The notes: generated by a model not told the origin, from the sequence alone. DNA of 64,000 bases from Candidatus Proximibacter danicus (GCA_016710885.1 JADJUC010000030.1:45728-109727); one strand, 5' to 3'; shown: positions 40,951 to 49,622, numbered from the stretch's first letter. Numbers and translations are program-made.

Positions 40951-41010
40951 GGCCGGGGTCCCCCCCCAAGGGGGGGAGGGGGGCGGGGGGCCAGGGGAAG
41001 GGGGGCCATT
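40951..41010. other. G/C homopolymer patch
   Basis: Within about 60 bp there are runs C8, G7, G4, G6, G4 and G6 broken by single other bases, including the near-perfect palindrome C8-AA-G7 at 40960-40976. Nothing similar is found elsewhere in the window. It joins the toxin-antitoxin tail to unrelated lower-GC sequence and may be a low-quality assembly junction or a quadruplex-prone site. Confidence 0.6.
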
Positions 41011-41011
41011 G

Positions 41012-41557
41012 GATGCTGCTTCAAGCGTAGGATCGACACTCTGTTGCCAACAGCGAACAGTTTGGCCAGCGCGGAGGCATTGAGGTTGAATCGTTGCAAT
41101 CTGCATTGGCCATAGCTGGCGTACATACGCCTCAGGACTACCAACTCTTTCGGGAGCCAACGCTACTCTCGGTATACCGTAGGACACCATCCCAACGTTA
41201 TTGCGAGCGTAGTTAATTACTTCTTCCACGTCGATATCAAGCTTTCGGTCAAACTTCTCACACGTTTTTTTTGCAATGTTCACGACCGAATATTCAGCTT
41301 CTATCAGATGGAAGAAAATTCTTTCATCACAGAAATAACTTTCACCTGTCGCAGACACCGTATGCTGAAGCACAGTTGTTGTTGAGATTTTTCCCGATTC
41401 ATCGACGCAAGCCGCGGCTGGCGGCGTCCCGCGAGCACCGGCTGCAGATCGCCGACTCACACAACACCACGCTAGCGCTGCCGAGTTCGCGGAGAAGGCA
41501 GGAAGTCGTGTCTGTAACTATACGACCAGCTTCAAGTAACGCCACGCCCTGGGTCAT
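41012..41557 (-). pseudogene. Unrecognised, broken gene
   Basis: A minus-strand frame starting at 41557 (MTQGVALLEAGRIVTDTTS) is interrupted at about 41430-41470. A second frame then gives a plausible soluble protein segment: DESGKISTTTVLQ, SYFCDERIFFHLIEAEYSV, DIDVEEVINYARNNVGMV and VALAPERVGSPEAYV. It ends without a proper stop at the G/C homopolymer patch, beyond which the frame is only the antisense of the antitoxin. I do not recognise the family. Coordinates of the 3' end are approximate. Confidence 0.4.
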
Positions 41558-41658
41558 ATACACTCTTCATTTTCGTTGCGTTTGAGGGCGGCTACTGCCA
41601 CCAAATCTGCTGAGTCGTTATGGCTGTTATCGAGCATATCCGCGCGGCCCTTCGTGAT

Positions 41659-41961
41659 TTACAGGTTTTCCAGCAGATCAGACTGGTTCCATCCCAATTG
41701 GCGTTTCATGGTTTCTTGATACTTGTTGGCAGTTGCGCTAGCCCTGTCGCGGATGACGTTTCCACGCTCTCGACGACTAAGGTGCGGATGTTCTGTATAG
41801 ACTTTGACATATGCCTCTGAAGGCGCTCTTACATTCGGCAACTCTTGCTGCAATATATCTGCCACCCATTTATCGAGAGTAATAGTTGTATGGCCCCCGT
41901 TCTCGTCGATGATTGAATAGACCGTCTTACCAGAAGGGTAACAACCAACGCTGTAGTTCAT
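41659..41961 (-). CDS. Hypothetical protein, 100 residues
   Basis: A small soluble protein starting MNYSVGCYPSGKTVYSIIDE at 41961 behind a good GGAG at 7-bp spacing. The first half looks like beta strands (TTITLDKWVADILQ); the C-terminal half is highly charged and helical (HLSRRERGNVIRDRASATAN). No known domain is recognised. An extended frame to 42048 exists but lacks a ribosome-binding site. It lies in a minus-strand run of small genes with lower GC than the core, so it may be recently acquired. Confidence 0.55.
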   Translation of the reverse strand: MNYSVGCYPSGKTVYSIIDENGGHTTITLDKWVADILQQELPNVRAPSEAYVKVYTEHPHLSRRERGNVIRDRASATANKYQETMKRQLGWNQSDLLENL

Positions 41962-42051
41962 AAGAAATCTCCTATTTCCTGAAATTCGTTTGTCGATGGC
42001 CATCGGGGTAACCCCTGCAACCTGTCCTGACTTTGTACCATCCACCAACAG

Positions 42052-42237
42052 TCAAGCTTTCACAATCGCTGTCCGGGTCTCGGCTATGCGTGCCGCGCTT
42101 TTATTCAAATAGATAACCACCTTACCGTTACCGTCGTACTCGTCGTGTCCGTAAAGATCGAGTAGCTGGTCAATCAGAGGCGGGATACCCCGCTGCTGGG
42201 CTCTACGTTTCGCGTGATGGGTTTGCATAAGATGCAC
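42052..42237 (-). CDS. Hypothetical small basic protein, 61 residues
   Basis: MHLMQTHHAKRRAQQRGIPP followed by LIDQLLDLYGHDEYDGNGKVV resembles small island-borne proteins with an HAK/RAQQRGI opening and a short beta hairpin. Related proteins seem longer, so this copy may be C-terminally truncated (it ends ETRTAIVKA). The start codon is within a few bp of the preceding gene's stop (42238), suggesting an operon. Function unknown. Confidence 0.5.
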   Translation of the reverse strand: MHLMQTHHAKRRAQQRGIPPLIDQLLDLYGHDEYDGNGKVVIYLNKSAARIAETRTAIVKA

Positions 42238-42579
42238 CTAGAGATTGAGCGCCAACTCATCCAGTCGCTGCTTGCGACGGGCAGATTCCTCTGAGTTCGG
42301 GAGCAGCCAGTCAGGTAACCAACAATTTAGCCCCCCGATCAAGGTGCCATCTGTCCAGCCACCCTTAAAAGTGGTCGAGTAAATTCCGTCTTGCAGCTGA
42401 TAGTCACCAAAATTCTCGATGAGACCTTTGGTGTCTCCACCTGCATTCTTTGAATCCTCCGATATCGGTGCATCTTCGCCGTAGCACTCGAGCCCTAATC
42501 GGATTGCCCAGAAGGGGTCGATTGGGCTGCTCAAGGGATAAACGTCGTTCCCTGCAATGTCGTAAGGCCCAATAGTCAC
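42238..42579 (-). CDS. Hypothetical protein, 113 residues
   Basis: An acidic, glycine- and tryptophan-containing protein (MTIGPYDIAGNDVYPLSSP, WAIRLGLECYGED, STTFKGGWTDGTLIGGLNCW) with a charged C-terminal helix (EESARRKQRLDELALNL). It has no signal peptide or membrane segment and no family I recognise. It directly abuts the next gene downstream (42237), so the two are probably cotranslated. Confidence 0.5.
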   Translation of the reverse strand: MTIGPYDIAGNDVYPLSSPIDPFWAIRLGLECYGEDAPISEDSKNAGGDTKGLIENFGDYQLQDGIYSTTFKGGWTDGTLIGGLNCWLPDWLLPNSEESARRKQRLDELALNL

Positions 42580-42659
42580 TTGAACGTGCCTATGCCACTC
42601 ACTTGTACCATCAAAAAACGGGTGTCGATTTGCTGGCGTCGCCGCAGCAGAATATCAAC

Positions 42660-42749
42660 CTATTGAAAAAAGCGTCGCGGACGATATTTCTGGTCCTGCA
42701 TAGCTTTGTAATCTTTGACGCGCGGGTATCGCCAGCGTAAGCGTGTCAC
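42660..42749 (-). CDS. Possible 29-residue basic peptide
   Basis: A GTG-started frame reading MTRLRWRYPRVKDYKAMQDQ and ending RPRRFFQ, preceded by TAGGAG at 8 bp. It is strongly basic and sits in the gap between two hypothetical genes, same strand. The ribosome-binding site and its position are the only support; it may be spurious. Confidence 0.3.
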   Translation of the reverse strand: MTRLRWRYPRVKDYKAMQDQKYRPRRFFQ

Positions 42750-42771
42750 GGTCCAACTCCTAGACGATCAG

Positions 42772-42954
42772 CTATGAACTGGCCGCAGCAGCTGAATTTG
42801 CGAGGGGAATCTCGTTTTCTAAATGCGCAATTTCGGATTCAAGCAACTTAGCGATATACGCATCCCTACGAAGATATGCAGACTCAACTTTTTCGTTGAA
42901 CGCTGTGAGAGCAGGTCGCCAAATCTTTGTCGAAATTTTTGTCATGCCCGTCAT
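42772..42954 (-). CDS. Hypothetical small protein, possibly DNA-binding
   Basis: A 60-residue protein starting MTGMTKISTKIWRPALTAFN behind GAGGAGG at 5 bp; the upstream longer frame was rejected for lack of such a site. The pattern KISTKIW...FNEKVESAYLRRDAYIAKLLESE (a short beta strand then two helices) resembles ribbon-helix-helix regulators or antitoxins. If so, a toxin partner might be one of the following small genes on the same strand. This is inference. Confidence 0.45.
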   Translation of the reverse strand: MTGMTKISTKIWRPALTAFNEKVESAYLRRDAYIAKLLESEIAHLENEIPLANSAAAASS

Positions 42955-43150
42955 CAAAACCTCCTCAGACACCCAAGTGATTAATTGATAACCATCAGGC
43001 AACTGCATGGCACATTGTCAATGCAATGTGCTGTATTGTTATACGGCATTTGCCGCACTTTAATGAGACGGCGAATTCTGACAACACAATCCGCTCAAGC
43101 CCCCCGCCGATCTTCCGTTAACAGTCCACCCAGCCCCAGCGGAGGCCGCC

Positions 43151-44227
43151 ATGAAGATCGTCAGTTCCGGGATGCAGATGGCCTCAACCCATGCATCCAC
43201 CCAGCACCATGAAATCCAGGAATCCCTGCGCATGTGGGCCGGCGAGCGCCGGCCCGATTTCGAGGGGCGCGGTCGCCCGGCGGCTGTGCGACCGGTGGAG
43301 ACTGTCCACATCTCGGATGCCGGCCGTGCGGCACATGGCTGCGACACCGGCGCCGTCGACGAATGCGCCGACGAAGAACTGGATGCCGATCCGCGCCTGA
43401 CGCTGCTGCGCCTGTTGTTCCATTACCTGACCGGCAAGGACATTGAAGTCTTCGATGCCCGCGAACTTGAGCCAGCGCAGCCGCCACCGGACCTTCCGCA
43501 GGTGCCGACGACAGCCAACGCTGCCAATGCCGCAAACGCCCGACCGGCCGCCGGCTGGGGCGTGGAATACGACCGCCACGAGCGCTATTCGGAAACCGAG
43601 CAGACCCGCTTCGCCGCCAGCGGCACGGTGCAGACGGCCGATGGCCGGGAGATCAGTTTCAAGGTGGAACTGTCGATGTCGCGCAGCTACCACGAAGAGA
43701 GCGATGTGCGCCTGCGCCTTGGCGACGCCGCGCGCCAGCAGAAGGACCCGCTGGTGCTGAATTTTGCCGGCAACGCTGCGCAACTGCTCGACCAGCGCTT
43801 CTCGTTCGATCTCGATGCCGACGGCACGGCAGAAAACATCAACCGCCTGGCTGCCGGCAGCGGCTTCCTCGTCTTCGACCGTAACGGCGACGGCAAGGCC
43901 AACGACGGCAGCGAACTGTTCGGCACGAAGAGCGGCGACGGCTTTGCCGACCTTGCGCAACTCGATGACGACGGCAACGGCTGGATCGACGAGAACGATG
44001 CTGACTGGGCGGCACTGCACGTATGGACGCCGGATGCCGAAGGTGGCGGCGCACTGCGCACGCTGCAGGAAGCCGGCGTCGGGGCCATCGCGCTGACGCG
44101 CGTCGCCACGCCCTTTGCGCTGAAGGACGACGACAACACGACGCAGGGCGAGATACGCAGCACGGGGCTGTATCTGCAGGAAAACGGTAGCGTGGGAACG
44201 GTGCAGCAGGTGGACCTGAGCGTCTGA
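43151..44227 (+). CDS. EF-hand/dockerin-like calcium-binding protein of unknown function
   Basis: A 358-residue, acidic protein without an obvious signal peptide. The C-terminal half has three Asp-rich calcium-loop motifs: DLDADGTAENI (about residue 226), DRNGDGKANDGSELFG (about 249) and LDDDGNGWIDENDADW (about 276), followed by a beta-rich tail. The N-terminal third is low complexity with an Ala/Pro/Asn linker. A good GGAGG precedes the start. GC is like the core, unlike the hypothetical genes just before. It converges with the Ser/Thr kinase gene. Related proteins are found in betaproteobacteria, often near secretion or RTX genes, but its role is unknown. Confidence 0.75.
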   Translation: MKIVSSGMQMASTHASTQHHEIQESLRMWAGERRPDFEGRGRPAAVRPVETVHISDAGRAAHGCDTGAVDECADEELDADPRLTLLRLLFHYLTGKDIEVFDARELEPAQPPPDLPQVPTTANAANAANARPAAGWGVEYDRHERYSETEQTRFAASGTVQTADGREISFKVELSMSRSYHEESDVRLRLGDAARQQKDPLVLNFAGNAAQLLDQRFSFDLDADGTAENINRLAAGSGFLVFDRNGDGKANDGSELFGTKSGDGFADLAQLDDDGNGWIDENDADWAALHVWTPDAEGGGALRTLQEAGVGAIALTRVATPFALKDDDNTTQGEIRSTGLYLQENGSVGTVQQVDLSV

Positions 44228-44276
44228 ACGACGCCGACGCAATCAGGAAGAATCAGTAAAAATCAGGGGTGCGGAT

Positions 44277-45638
44277 TCAGGGCAGCAGTTCGAGATCGAA
44301 CTTGCCACTGCCAACCGCCGGAGCAGCCGCCACACTCTCGGCGGCAACTGCCCGCTGGCCCTGCTGCGCCAGAATCCGGTCCGCTTCGGCCAGACGGTCG
44401 AGTACGCGGGCGAGAAGCGCTTTCTGAAAACGCTCCAGAACTTCTTCCGAGCTTAGCGCCAGGGCCGACGCATTAACTTCCAGGAAAACAGTTGGTTCCA
44501 GCGTCACCACGCTCGTTCGCCGGAAGGCGCTTTTGGGATGGAGGTGCGCCATCTCCCCAACAACTTCGCCCGGCCCCAGGCGAGAGATGGATCGCCCTTC
44601 CTGCGACACCTCGACATAGCCGCTGACGATAATCCCGAACATCCGGCCGGAGTCTCCTTCCTTGATGATGGTGACTTTCGCCGCAAGGTCGCGCCAGACG
44701 CAGATGCGTAGAGACTCCCAAACTTCAATATCCTCAAAATCGGTAAAAAATGGCAGATCGCGCAGCATCTGGAAATGCGACGTATCTTCCTTCGTTTCGT
44801 TTTCTTCCAGGATCTGATAACGCACTGCCGCCAGATCCTTGGCGAATTCGGCACCGTTCTTGTAGCGGTTATAGAGATCTTTTTCGAGCGCTTTTTTGAG
44901 AATGGGATCGAGCCCGTCTGGCAAATTCGGGTTCAGGGCGCTGATCGAAGGCGTATCGAGATTGATGATGCGGTAAATCAGGGTTGCCGCGTTGTTGGCG
45001 CGAAAGGGTAAGCGCCCCGTCAGCAACTGGAAGAGCACGACACCGAGCGAGTAGAGGTCGGTTTTCTGGTTGAGCGGATAGGCCTTTATCTGCTCCGGCG
45101 ACATGTAGGCCGGAGAGCCGACCCCCATGATGAAGGTGGAGTCGCGCCCCTCTTCCTGCTGCAAATTGAGAGACAAGCCAAAATCGGTGATTTTTGCTTC
45201 ATCGTCGCCCGTCACCAGGATATTGGCTGGCTTGATGTCACGGTGGATGACGCCCTCGCGATAGGCGTAATCGAGTGCCAGACAGCATTTGAAAATGATG
45301 CCGATAACCCGGTGCAGGGGCAGCAGCTTGCTGATCGAGACAAACTGGTCGAGGGGCGTACCGTCGACATATTCCATGACGATGTAGGCGCGCTCCGGCT
45401 CGACCACCGCGTCGTAAATGCGCACGATGTTCGGGTGGTCGAGACGGCGCCCGATACCGCTTTCCGTCTGGAAAAGCTTCATCAGACGACGTGACATGGC
45501 GGCATTATTGCGGCCGAGCAGAATCACCTTGACAGCAACTTCCCGATTCGACTCCGGATCCCGACACAGATAAACAATGGCGGTCGCCCCCTTGCCCAGG
45601 GTGCGAATGACCTCGTATTTGCCTATTTTTTCAGCCAT
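44277..45638 (-). CDS. Ser/Thr protein kinase with C-terminal cyclic-nucleotide-binding-like domain
   Basis: A 453-residue cytoplasmic protein. The kinase domain covers about residues 5-270: glycine loop GKGATAIVY (15-23), catalytic Lys 37 in VAVKVI, catalytic loop HRDIKPAN (132-139), DFG (152-154) and SPAYMSPEQ. A helical linker is followed by a cNMP-binding-like beta roll at about 300-410, with the GPGEVVGEMAHLHP motif, and an alanine-rich tail. Kinase activity may be gated by a nucleotide or redox-type ligand. The Glu in the GE motif is present, but the Arg that normally contacts the phosphate is not obvious, so ligand binding is uncertain. It is divergent from grpE. Confidence 0.9.
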   Translation of the reverse strand: MAEKIGKYEVIRTLGKGATAIVYLCRDPESNREVAVKVILLGRNNAAMSRRLMKLFQTESGIGRRLDHPNIVRIYDAVVEPERAYIVMEYVDGTPLDQFVSISKLLPLHRVIGIIFKCCLALDYAYREGVIHRDIKPANILVTGDDEAKITDFGLSLNLQQEEGRDSTFIMGVGSPAYMSPEQIKAYPLNQKTDLYSLGVVLFQLLTGRLPFRANNAATLIYRIINLDTPSISALNPNLPDGLDPILKKALEKDLYNRYKNGAEFAKDLAAVRYQILEENETKEDTSHFQMLRDLPFFTDFEDIEVWESLRICVWRDLAAKVTIIKEGDSGRMFGIIVSGYVEVSQEGRSISRLGPGEVVGEMAHLHPKSAFRRTSVVTLEPTVFLEVNASALALSSEEVLERFQKALLARVLDRLAEADRILAQQGQRAVAAESVAAAPAVGSGKFDLELLP

Positions 45639-45694
45639 AAATCGAATCCTAGCAGGATCATCATTCGCCGGCGGCGAAAAAATTCACACAAGCC

Positions 45695-45721
45695 CTTGAA
45701 ATCGCGCGAGCCACCCCAAAC
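45695..45721 (+). promoter_or_regulatory. Sigma32-type heat-shock promoter of grpE
   Basis: CTTGAAA (45695-45701) and CCCCAAAC (45714-45721) are separated by 12 bp, close to the heat-shock consensus CTTGAAA and CCCCATnT with 13-15 bp spacing. The -10 element ends 31 bp before the grpE ATG. No CIRCE inverted repeat is seen, so induction here is probably by RpoH and not HrcA. Confidence 0.7.
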
Positions 45722-45751
45722 TACCGGTCAATCTCATCCCATTGGCCGCAT

Positions 45752-46318
45752 ATGCAAGAACAAACGCCCCCCCAGGAAGCCCTACTGCCCGAGAACGTCG
45801 CGGCAGATACCGCGTTGCAGACCGATCCTGCAACCGCCACTACCAACGAGTTGGAATCAACACCGAGTATTGAAGAACTGCTGCGCCAGGCCGAATTGCG
45901 TGCCGAAGAGCACCATGACGCTTGGCTGCGCGCCAAGGCCGAGGCAGAAAATGTCCGCCGCCGCGCTCAGGAAGACATCAGCAAGGCACACAAATTCGGC
46001 GTCGAGAAATTTGCCGGCGACTTGCTGGCGGTCAAAGACACGCTTGAAATGGCGCTGGCCGACCCGAATCCGGACAGCCTGCGCACTGGCGTCGAGCTGA
46101 CCCTGAAAAATCTGGTGTCAGCGTTCGAAAAGGCAGCAGTCGCTGAAGTTAATCCGGTTGGTGAGAAATTCGACCCGCATCGCCACCAGGCCATGGCCAT
46201 GATCGACGCCGATCAGCCGGCCAACACGGTGGTTCAGGTCTTCCAGAAGGGTTACACGATCGCTGACCGCACGCTGCGCCCGGCCATGGTGGCCGTGGCC
46301 AAGGCCAAGGACGCCTGA
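45752..46318 (+). CDS. grpE: Nucleotide exchange factor GrpE
   Basis: A 188-residue cochaperone that releases ADP from DnaK. An acidic N-terminal region is followed by the long dimerisation helix (RAKAEAENVRRRAQEDISK) and the C-terminal beta domain with NPVGEKFDPHRHQAM and NTVVQVFQKGYTIADRTLRPA, the DnaK-contacting face. It heads the grpE-dnaK-dnaJ cluster and has its own heat-shock-like promoter. Confidence 0.96.
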   Translation: MQEQTPPQEALLPENVAADTALQTDPATATTNELESTPSIEELLRQAELRAEEHHDAWLRAKAEAENVRRRAQEDISKAHKFGVEKFAGDLLAVKDTLEMALADPNPDSLRTGVELTLKNLVSAFEKAAVAEVNPVGEKFDPHRHQAMAMIDADQPANTVVQVFQKGYTIADRTLRPAMVAVAKAKDA

Positions 46319-46420
46319 GGCCATCTTGCTGCACTGAAATCTTGATTTATCCGATGACGCCCCAATGTTGGGTACATCGCAAAACGCATTGCACAAAATT
46401 CTCTTGAAAGGAAATACAAC

Positions 46421-48364
46421 ATGGGCAAGATCATCGGCATCGACCTCGGCACCACCAACTCCTGCGTCGCCATCATGGAAGGCGGCCAGCCGAAGGTCAT
46501 CGAGAACTCCGAAGGCGCACGCACCACGCCGTCGATCATCGGCTACTCCGAAGACGGCGAAGTCCTGTGCGGCGCCCCGGCCAAGCGCCAGGCGGTAACC
46601 AACCCGCGCAACACCCTGTACGCGGTGAAGCGCCTGATTGGCCGTCGTTTCGAGGAAAAAGAAGTGCAAAAGGACATCGCGCTGATGCCCTACAAGATCT
46701 GCAAGGCCGACAACGGCGACGCCTGGGTTGAAGTGCGCGACAAGAAAATCGCCCCGCCGCAGGTTTCCGCCGAAGTGCTGCGCAAGATGAAGAAGACCGC
46801 CGAAGACTACCTCGGTGAGGAAGTCACCGAAGCGGTCATCACCGTGCCGGCCTACTTCAACGACAGCCAGCGCCAGGCGACCAAGGACGCCGGCCGCATT
46901 GCCGGCCTGGAAGTGAAGCGCATCATCAACGAGCCGACTGCGGCCGCGCTGGCCTTCGGCATGGACAAGAAGCAGGGCGACAAGAAAATCGCCGTCTATG
47001 ACCTCGGCGGCGGCACCTTCGACATCTCGATCATCGAGATCGCCGAAATCGACGGCGAGCACCAGTTCGAAGTGCTGGCCACCAACGGCGACACCTTCCT
47101 CGGTGGCGAAGACTTCGACCAGCGCCTGATCGACTACATCATCGACGAATTCAAGAAGGAATCCGGCGTCGACCTGAAGAAGGACGTGCTGGCGCTGCAG
47201 CGCCTGAAGGAAGCCGCCGAGAAGGCGAAGATCGAGCTCTCCTCCGGCCAGCAGACCGAAGTGAACCTGCCCTACATCACCGCCGACGCTTCCGGCCCGA
47301 AGCACCTGACGCAGAAGATCACCCGTGCCAAGTTCGAATCGCTGGTCGACGAGCTGGTCGAGCGCACCATTGCCCCCTGCGCTACCGCGCTGAAGGACGC
47401 CGGCTGCAAGGTCACCGACATCGACGACATCATCCTCGTCGGCGGCCAGTCGCGCATGCCGAAGGTGCAGGACAAGGTCAAGGAGTTCTTCGGCAAGGAG
47501 CCGCGCAAGGACGTGAACCCGGACGAGGCCGTCGCCGTCGGCGCCGCCATCCAGGGCGGCGTGCTGCAGGGCGAAGTGAAGGACGTGCTGCTGCTCGACG
47601 TGACCCCGCTGTCGCTGGGCATCGAGACGCTGGGCGGTGTCATGACCAAGCTGATCCAGAAGAACACGACCATCCCGACCAAGGCGAGCCAGGTATTTTC
47701 GACGGCTGACGACAGCCAGTCAGCGGTGACCATCCATGTGCTGCAGGGTGAGCGCGAGATGTCCTCCGGCAACAAGAGCCTTGGCCAGTTCAACCTCGAA
47801 GGCATTCCCCCGGCCCCGCGCGGCATGCCGCAGATCGAAGTCATCTTCGACATCGACGCCAACGGCATCATGCACGTCACGGCCAAGGACAAGGCCACCG
47901 GCAAGGAAAACAAGATCACCATCAAGGCCAACTCCGGCCTGAGCGAGGAAGAAATTCAGCGCATGGTGAAGGACGCCGAGCTGCACGCCGAAGAGGACAA
48001 GAAGGCGCACGAGCTGGCCGACGCCCGCAACGGCGCCGACGGCATGATCCACATGGTCAAGAAGTCGCTGGCCGAGTACGGCAAGGAACTCTCGGACGAG
48101 GAAAAGGCTGCCATTGAGGCGGCGGTGAAGGAAACTGAAGACGCCATTCGTGGCAATGACCTCGACGACATCAAGGCCAAGAGCGAAGCACTGTCGCAAG
48201 CCGCACAGAAGCTGGGCGAGAAGATGTATGCCCAGCAGCAGGCTCAGGGCGGCGCAGAAGGCGCTGGCATGGGTGGCGCCGAGGCAGGCGCCCAGCAGGC
48301 CAAGAAGGACGATGGTGACGTGGTTGACGCCGAGTTCACCGAAGTGCCGAAGGACAAGAAATAA
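46421..48364 (+). CDS. dnaK: Chaperone protein DnaK (Hsp70)
   Basis: A 647-residue ATP-dependent chaperone. N-terminal ATPase domain: GIDLGTTNSCVA, DLGGGTFD and the VGGQSRMPKVQ motif; substrate-binding domain from about residue 390 (LLLDVTPLSLGIETLGG), then the helical lid with a Gln/Gly/Ala-rich linker and DAEFTEVPKDKK end, the usual signature for GrpE/DnaJ interaction. GAAAGGAAA precedes the start. The 102-bp gap after grpE holds no clear second promoter. Confidence 0.98.
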   Translation: MGKIIGIDLGTTNSCVAIMEGGQPKVIENSEGARTTPSIIGYSEDGEVLCGAPAKRQAVTNPRNTLYAVKRLIGRRFEEKEVQKDIALMPYKICKADNGDAWVEVRDKKIAPPQVSAEVLRKMKKTAEDYLGEEVTEAVITVPAYFNDSQRQATKDAGRIAGLEVKRIINEPTAAALAFGMDKKQGDKKIAVYDLGGGTFDISIIEIAEIDGEHQFEVLATNGDTFLGGEDFDQRLIDYIIDEFKKESGVDLKKDVLALQRLKEAAEKAKIELSSGQQTEVNLPYITADASGPKHLTQKITRAKFESLVDELVERTIAPCATALKDAGCKVTDIDDIILVGGQSRMPKVQDKVKEFFGKEPRKDVNPDEAVAVGAAIQGGVLQGEVKDVLLLDVTPLSLGIETLGGVMTKLIQKNTTIPTKASQVFSTADDSQSAVTIHVLQGEREMSSGNKSLGQFNLEGIPPAPRGMPQIEVIFDIDANGIMHVTAKDKATGKENKITIKANSGLSEEEIQRMVKDAELHAEEDKKAHELADARNGADGMIHMVKKSLAEYGKELSDEEKAAIEAAVKETEDAIRGNDLDDIKAKSEALSQAAQKLGEKMYAQQQAQGGAEGAGMGGAEAGAQQAKKDDGDVVDAEFTEVPKDKK

Positions 48365-48452
48365 GGTTCCGGAGCGAGGCGCTGGAGGATAATCCAGCAC
48401 CTCGCCACCTGCTTTACGTTTTGCTCCCAACCTTTCACGGCCCACGAACCTA

Positions 48453-49601
48453 ATGTCCAAACGCGACTTTTACGAAATTCTCGGCGTCAATCGCGACGCC
48501 GCCGCCGACGAAATCAAGAAGGCCTACCGCAAGCTGGCCATGAAGCACCATCCGGACCGAAATCCGGACAACCCGAAGTCCGAGGAACAGTTCAAGGAGG
48601 CCAAGGAGGCCTACGAAATCCTCTCCGACCCACAGAAGCGGGCGGCCTACGACCAGTATGGCCACGCTGGCGTTGACCCGCAGGCCGGCATGGGTGGCGG
48701 CTTTGGTGGTGCAGGTATGGGCGGTGGTGGTTTTGCCGATGCCTTCGGCGGCATCTTCGACGAGATTTTTGGCGGTCGTGGTGGCGGTGGCGGCCAGGGC
48801 CGCTCGAACATCTACCGTGGCGCCGACCTGCGCTACAACCTCGAAATCACGCTCGAACAGGCGGCTTTCGGGACAGAAACCAAGATCCGCATTCCGACCA
48901 TGGAGGAATGCGAGCATTGCCATGGCTCGGGCGCCAAGCCCGGCACCCAGCCAAAAACCTGCCCGACCTGCTCCGGCTCCGGCCAGGTGCGTCTGCAACA
49001 AGGTTTCTTCTCGATCCAGCAGACTTGCCCGAAGTGCCACGGTACCGGCCGCATCATTCCCGAACCCTGCACCCATTGCCACGGCGCCGGCCGCCTCAAG
49101 CAACACAAGACACTGGCGGTCAAGATTCCGGCGGGAGTCGATGAAGGTGATCGCATTCGCCTGACCGGCGAGGGCGAGCACGGTGTCAACGGCGGCCCGC
49201 CGGGCGATCTGTATGTCCAGATCCATTTGAAGCCGCACAATGTCTTCCAGCGCGAGCACAACGACCTGCACTGCGAAATGCCGATCAGCTTTACGACGGC
49301 CGCACTGGGCGGAGAAATCGAAATAACGACGCTGGATGGCGTCGCCAAGATCAAGATCCCCGCCGAAACCCAGAGCGGCAAGGTTTTTCGCTTGCGCGGC
49401 AAGGGCATCAAGGGGGTGCGCAGCAATGCCCATGGCGATCTGATGTGCCATGTTGCGGTCGAAACGCCGGTCAACCTGACCGACCGCCAATGCGAACTGT
49501 TGCGCGAACTGGAAGAACTCAGCAACCGTGACGGTGGCAAGCACAACCCGCGTGCCAAGTCCTGGATGGATCGCGTACGCGATTTCTTCAGCGCCGGCTG
49601 A
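48453..49601 (+). CDS. dnaJ: Chaperone protein DnaJ (Hsp40)
   Basis: A 382-residue cochaperone that stimulates DnaK ATPase and delivers substrates. J domain with the HPD triad (KHHPDRNPDN, about residue 33), a Gly/Phe-rich linker, then four CxxCxGxG zinc-finger motifs (CEHCHGSG, CPTCSGSG, CPKCHGTG, CTHCHGAG) and the C-terminal substrate-binding domains. 88 bp after dnaK. Confidence 0.97.
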   Translation: MSKRDFYEILGVNRDAAADEIKKAYRKLAMKHHPDRNPDNPKSEEQFKEAKEAYEILSDPQKRAAYDQYGHAGVDPQAGMGGGFGGAGMGGGGFADAFGGIFDEIFGGRGGGGGQGRSNIYRGADLRYNLEITLEQAAFGTETKIRIPTMEECEHCHGSGAKPGTQPKTCPTCSGSGQVRLQQGFFSIQQTCPKCHGTGRIIPEPCTHCHGAGRLKQHKTLAVKIPAGVDEGDRIRLTGEGEHGVNGGPPGDLYVQIHLKPHNVFQREHNDLHCEMPISFTTAALGGEIEITTLDGVAKIKIPAETQSGKVFRLRGKGIKGVRSNAHGDLMCHVAVETPVNLTDRQCELLRELEELSNRDGGKHNPRAKSWMDRVRDFFSAG

Positions 49602-49622
49602 TAGAAAAAACGGCATTCACCG

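Noticed and set aside
40441..41460. A 339-codon minus-strand frame through the TA locus
   Set aside because: Only its first ~120 codons look like protein; the rest is antisense of the antitoxin gene and the G/C homopolymer patch, so only the upstream part was kept as a broken gene.
45640..46420. CIRCE element for HrcA near grpE or dnaK
   Set aside because: No TTAGCACTC/GAGTGCTAA inverted repeat was seen in either upstream region.
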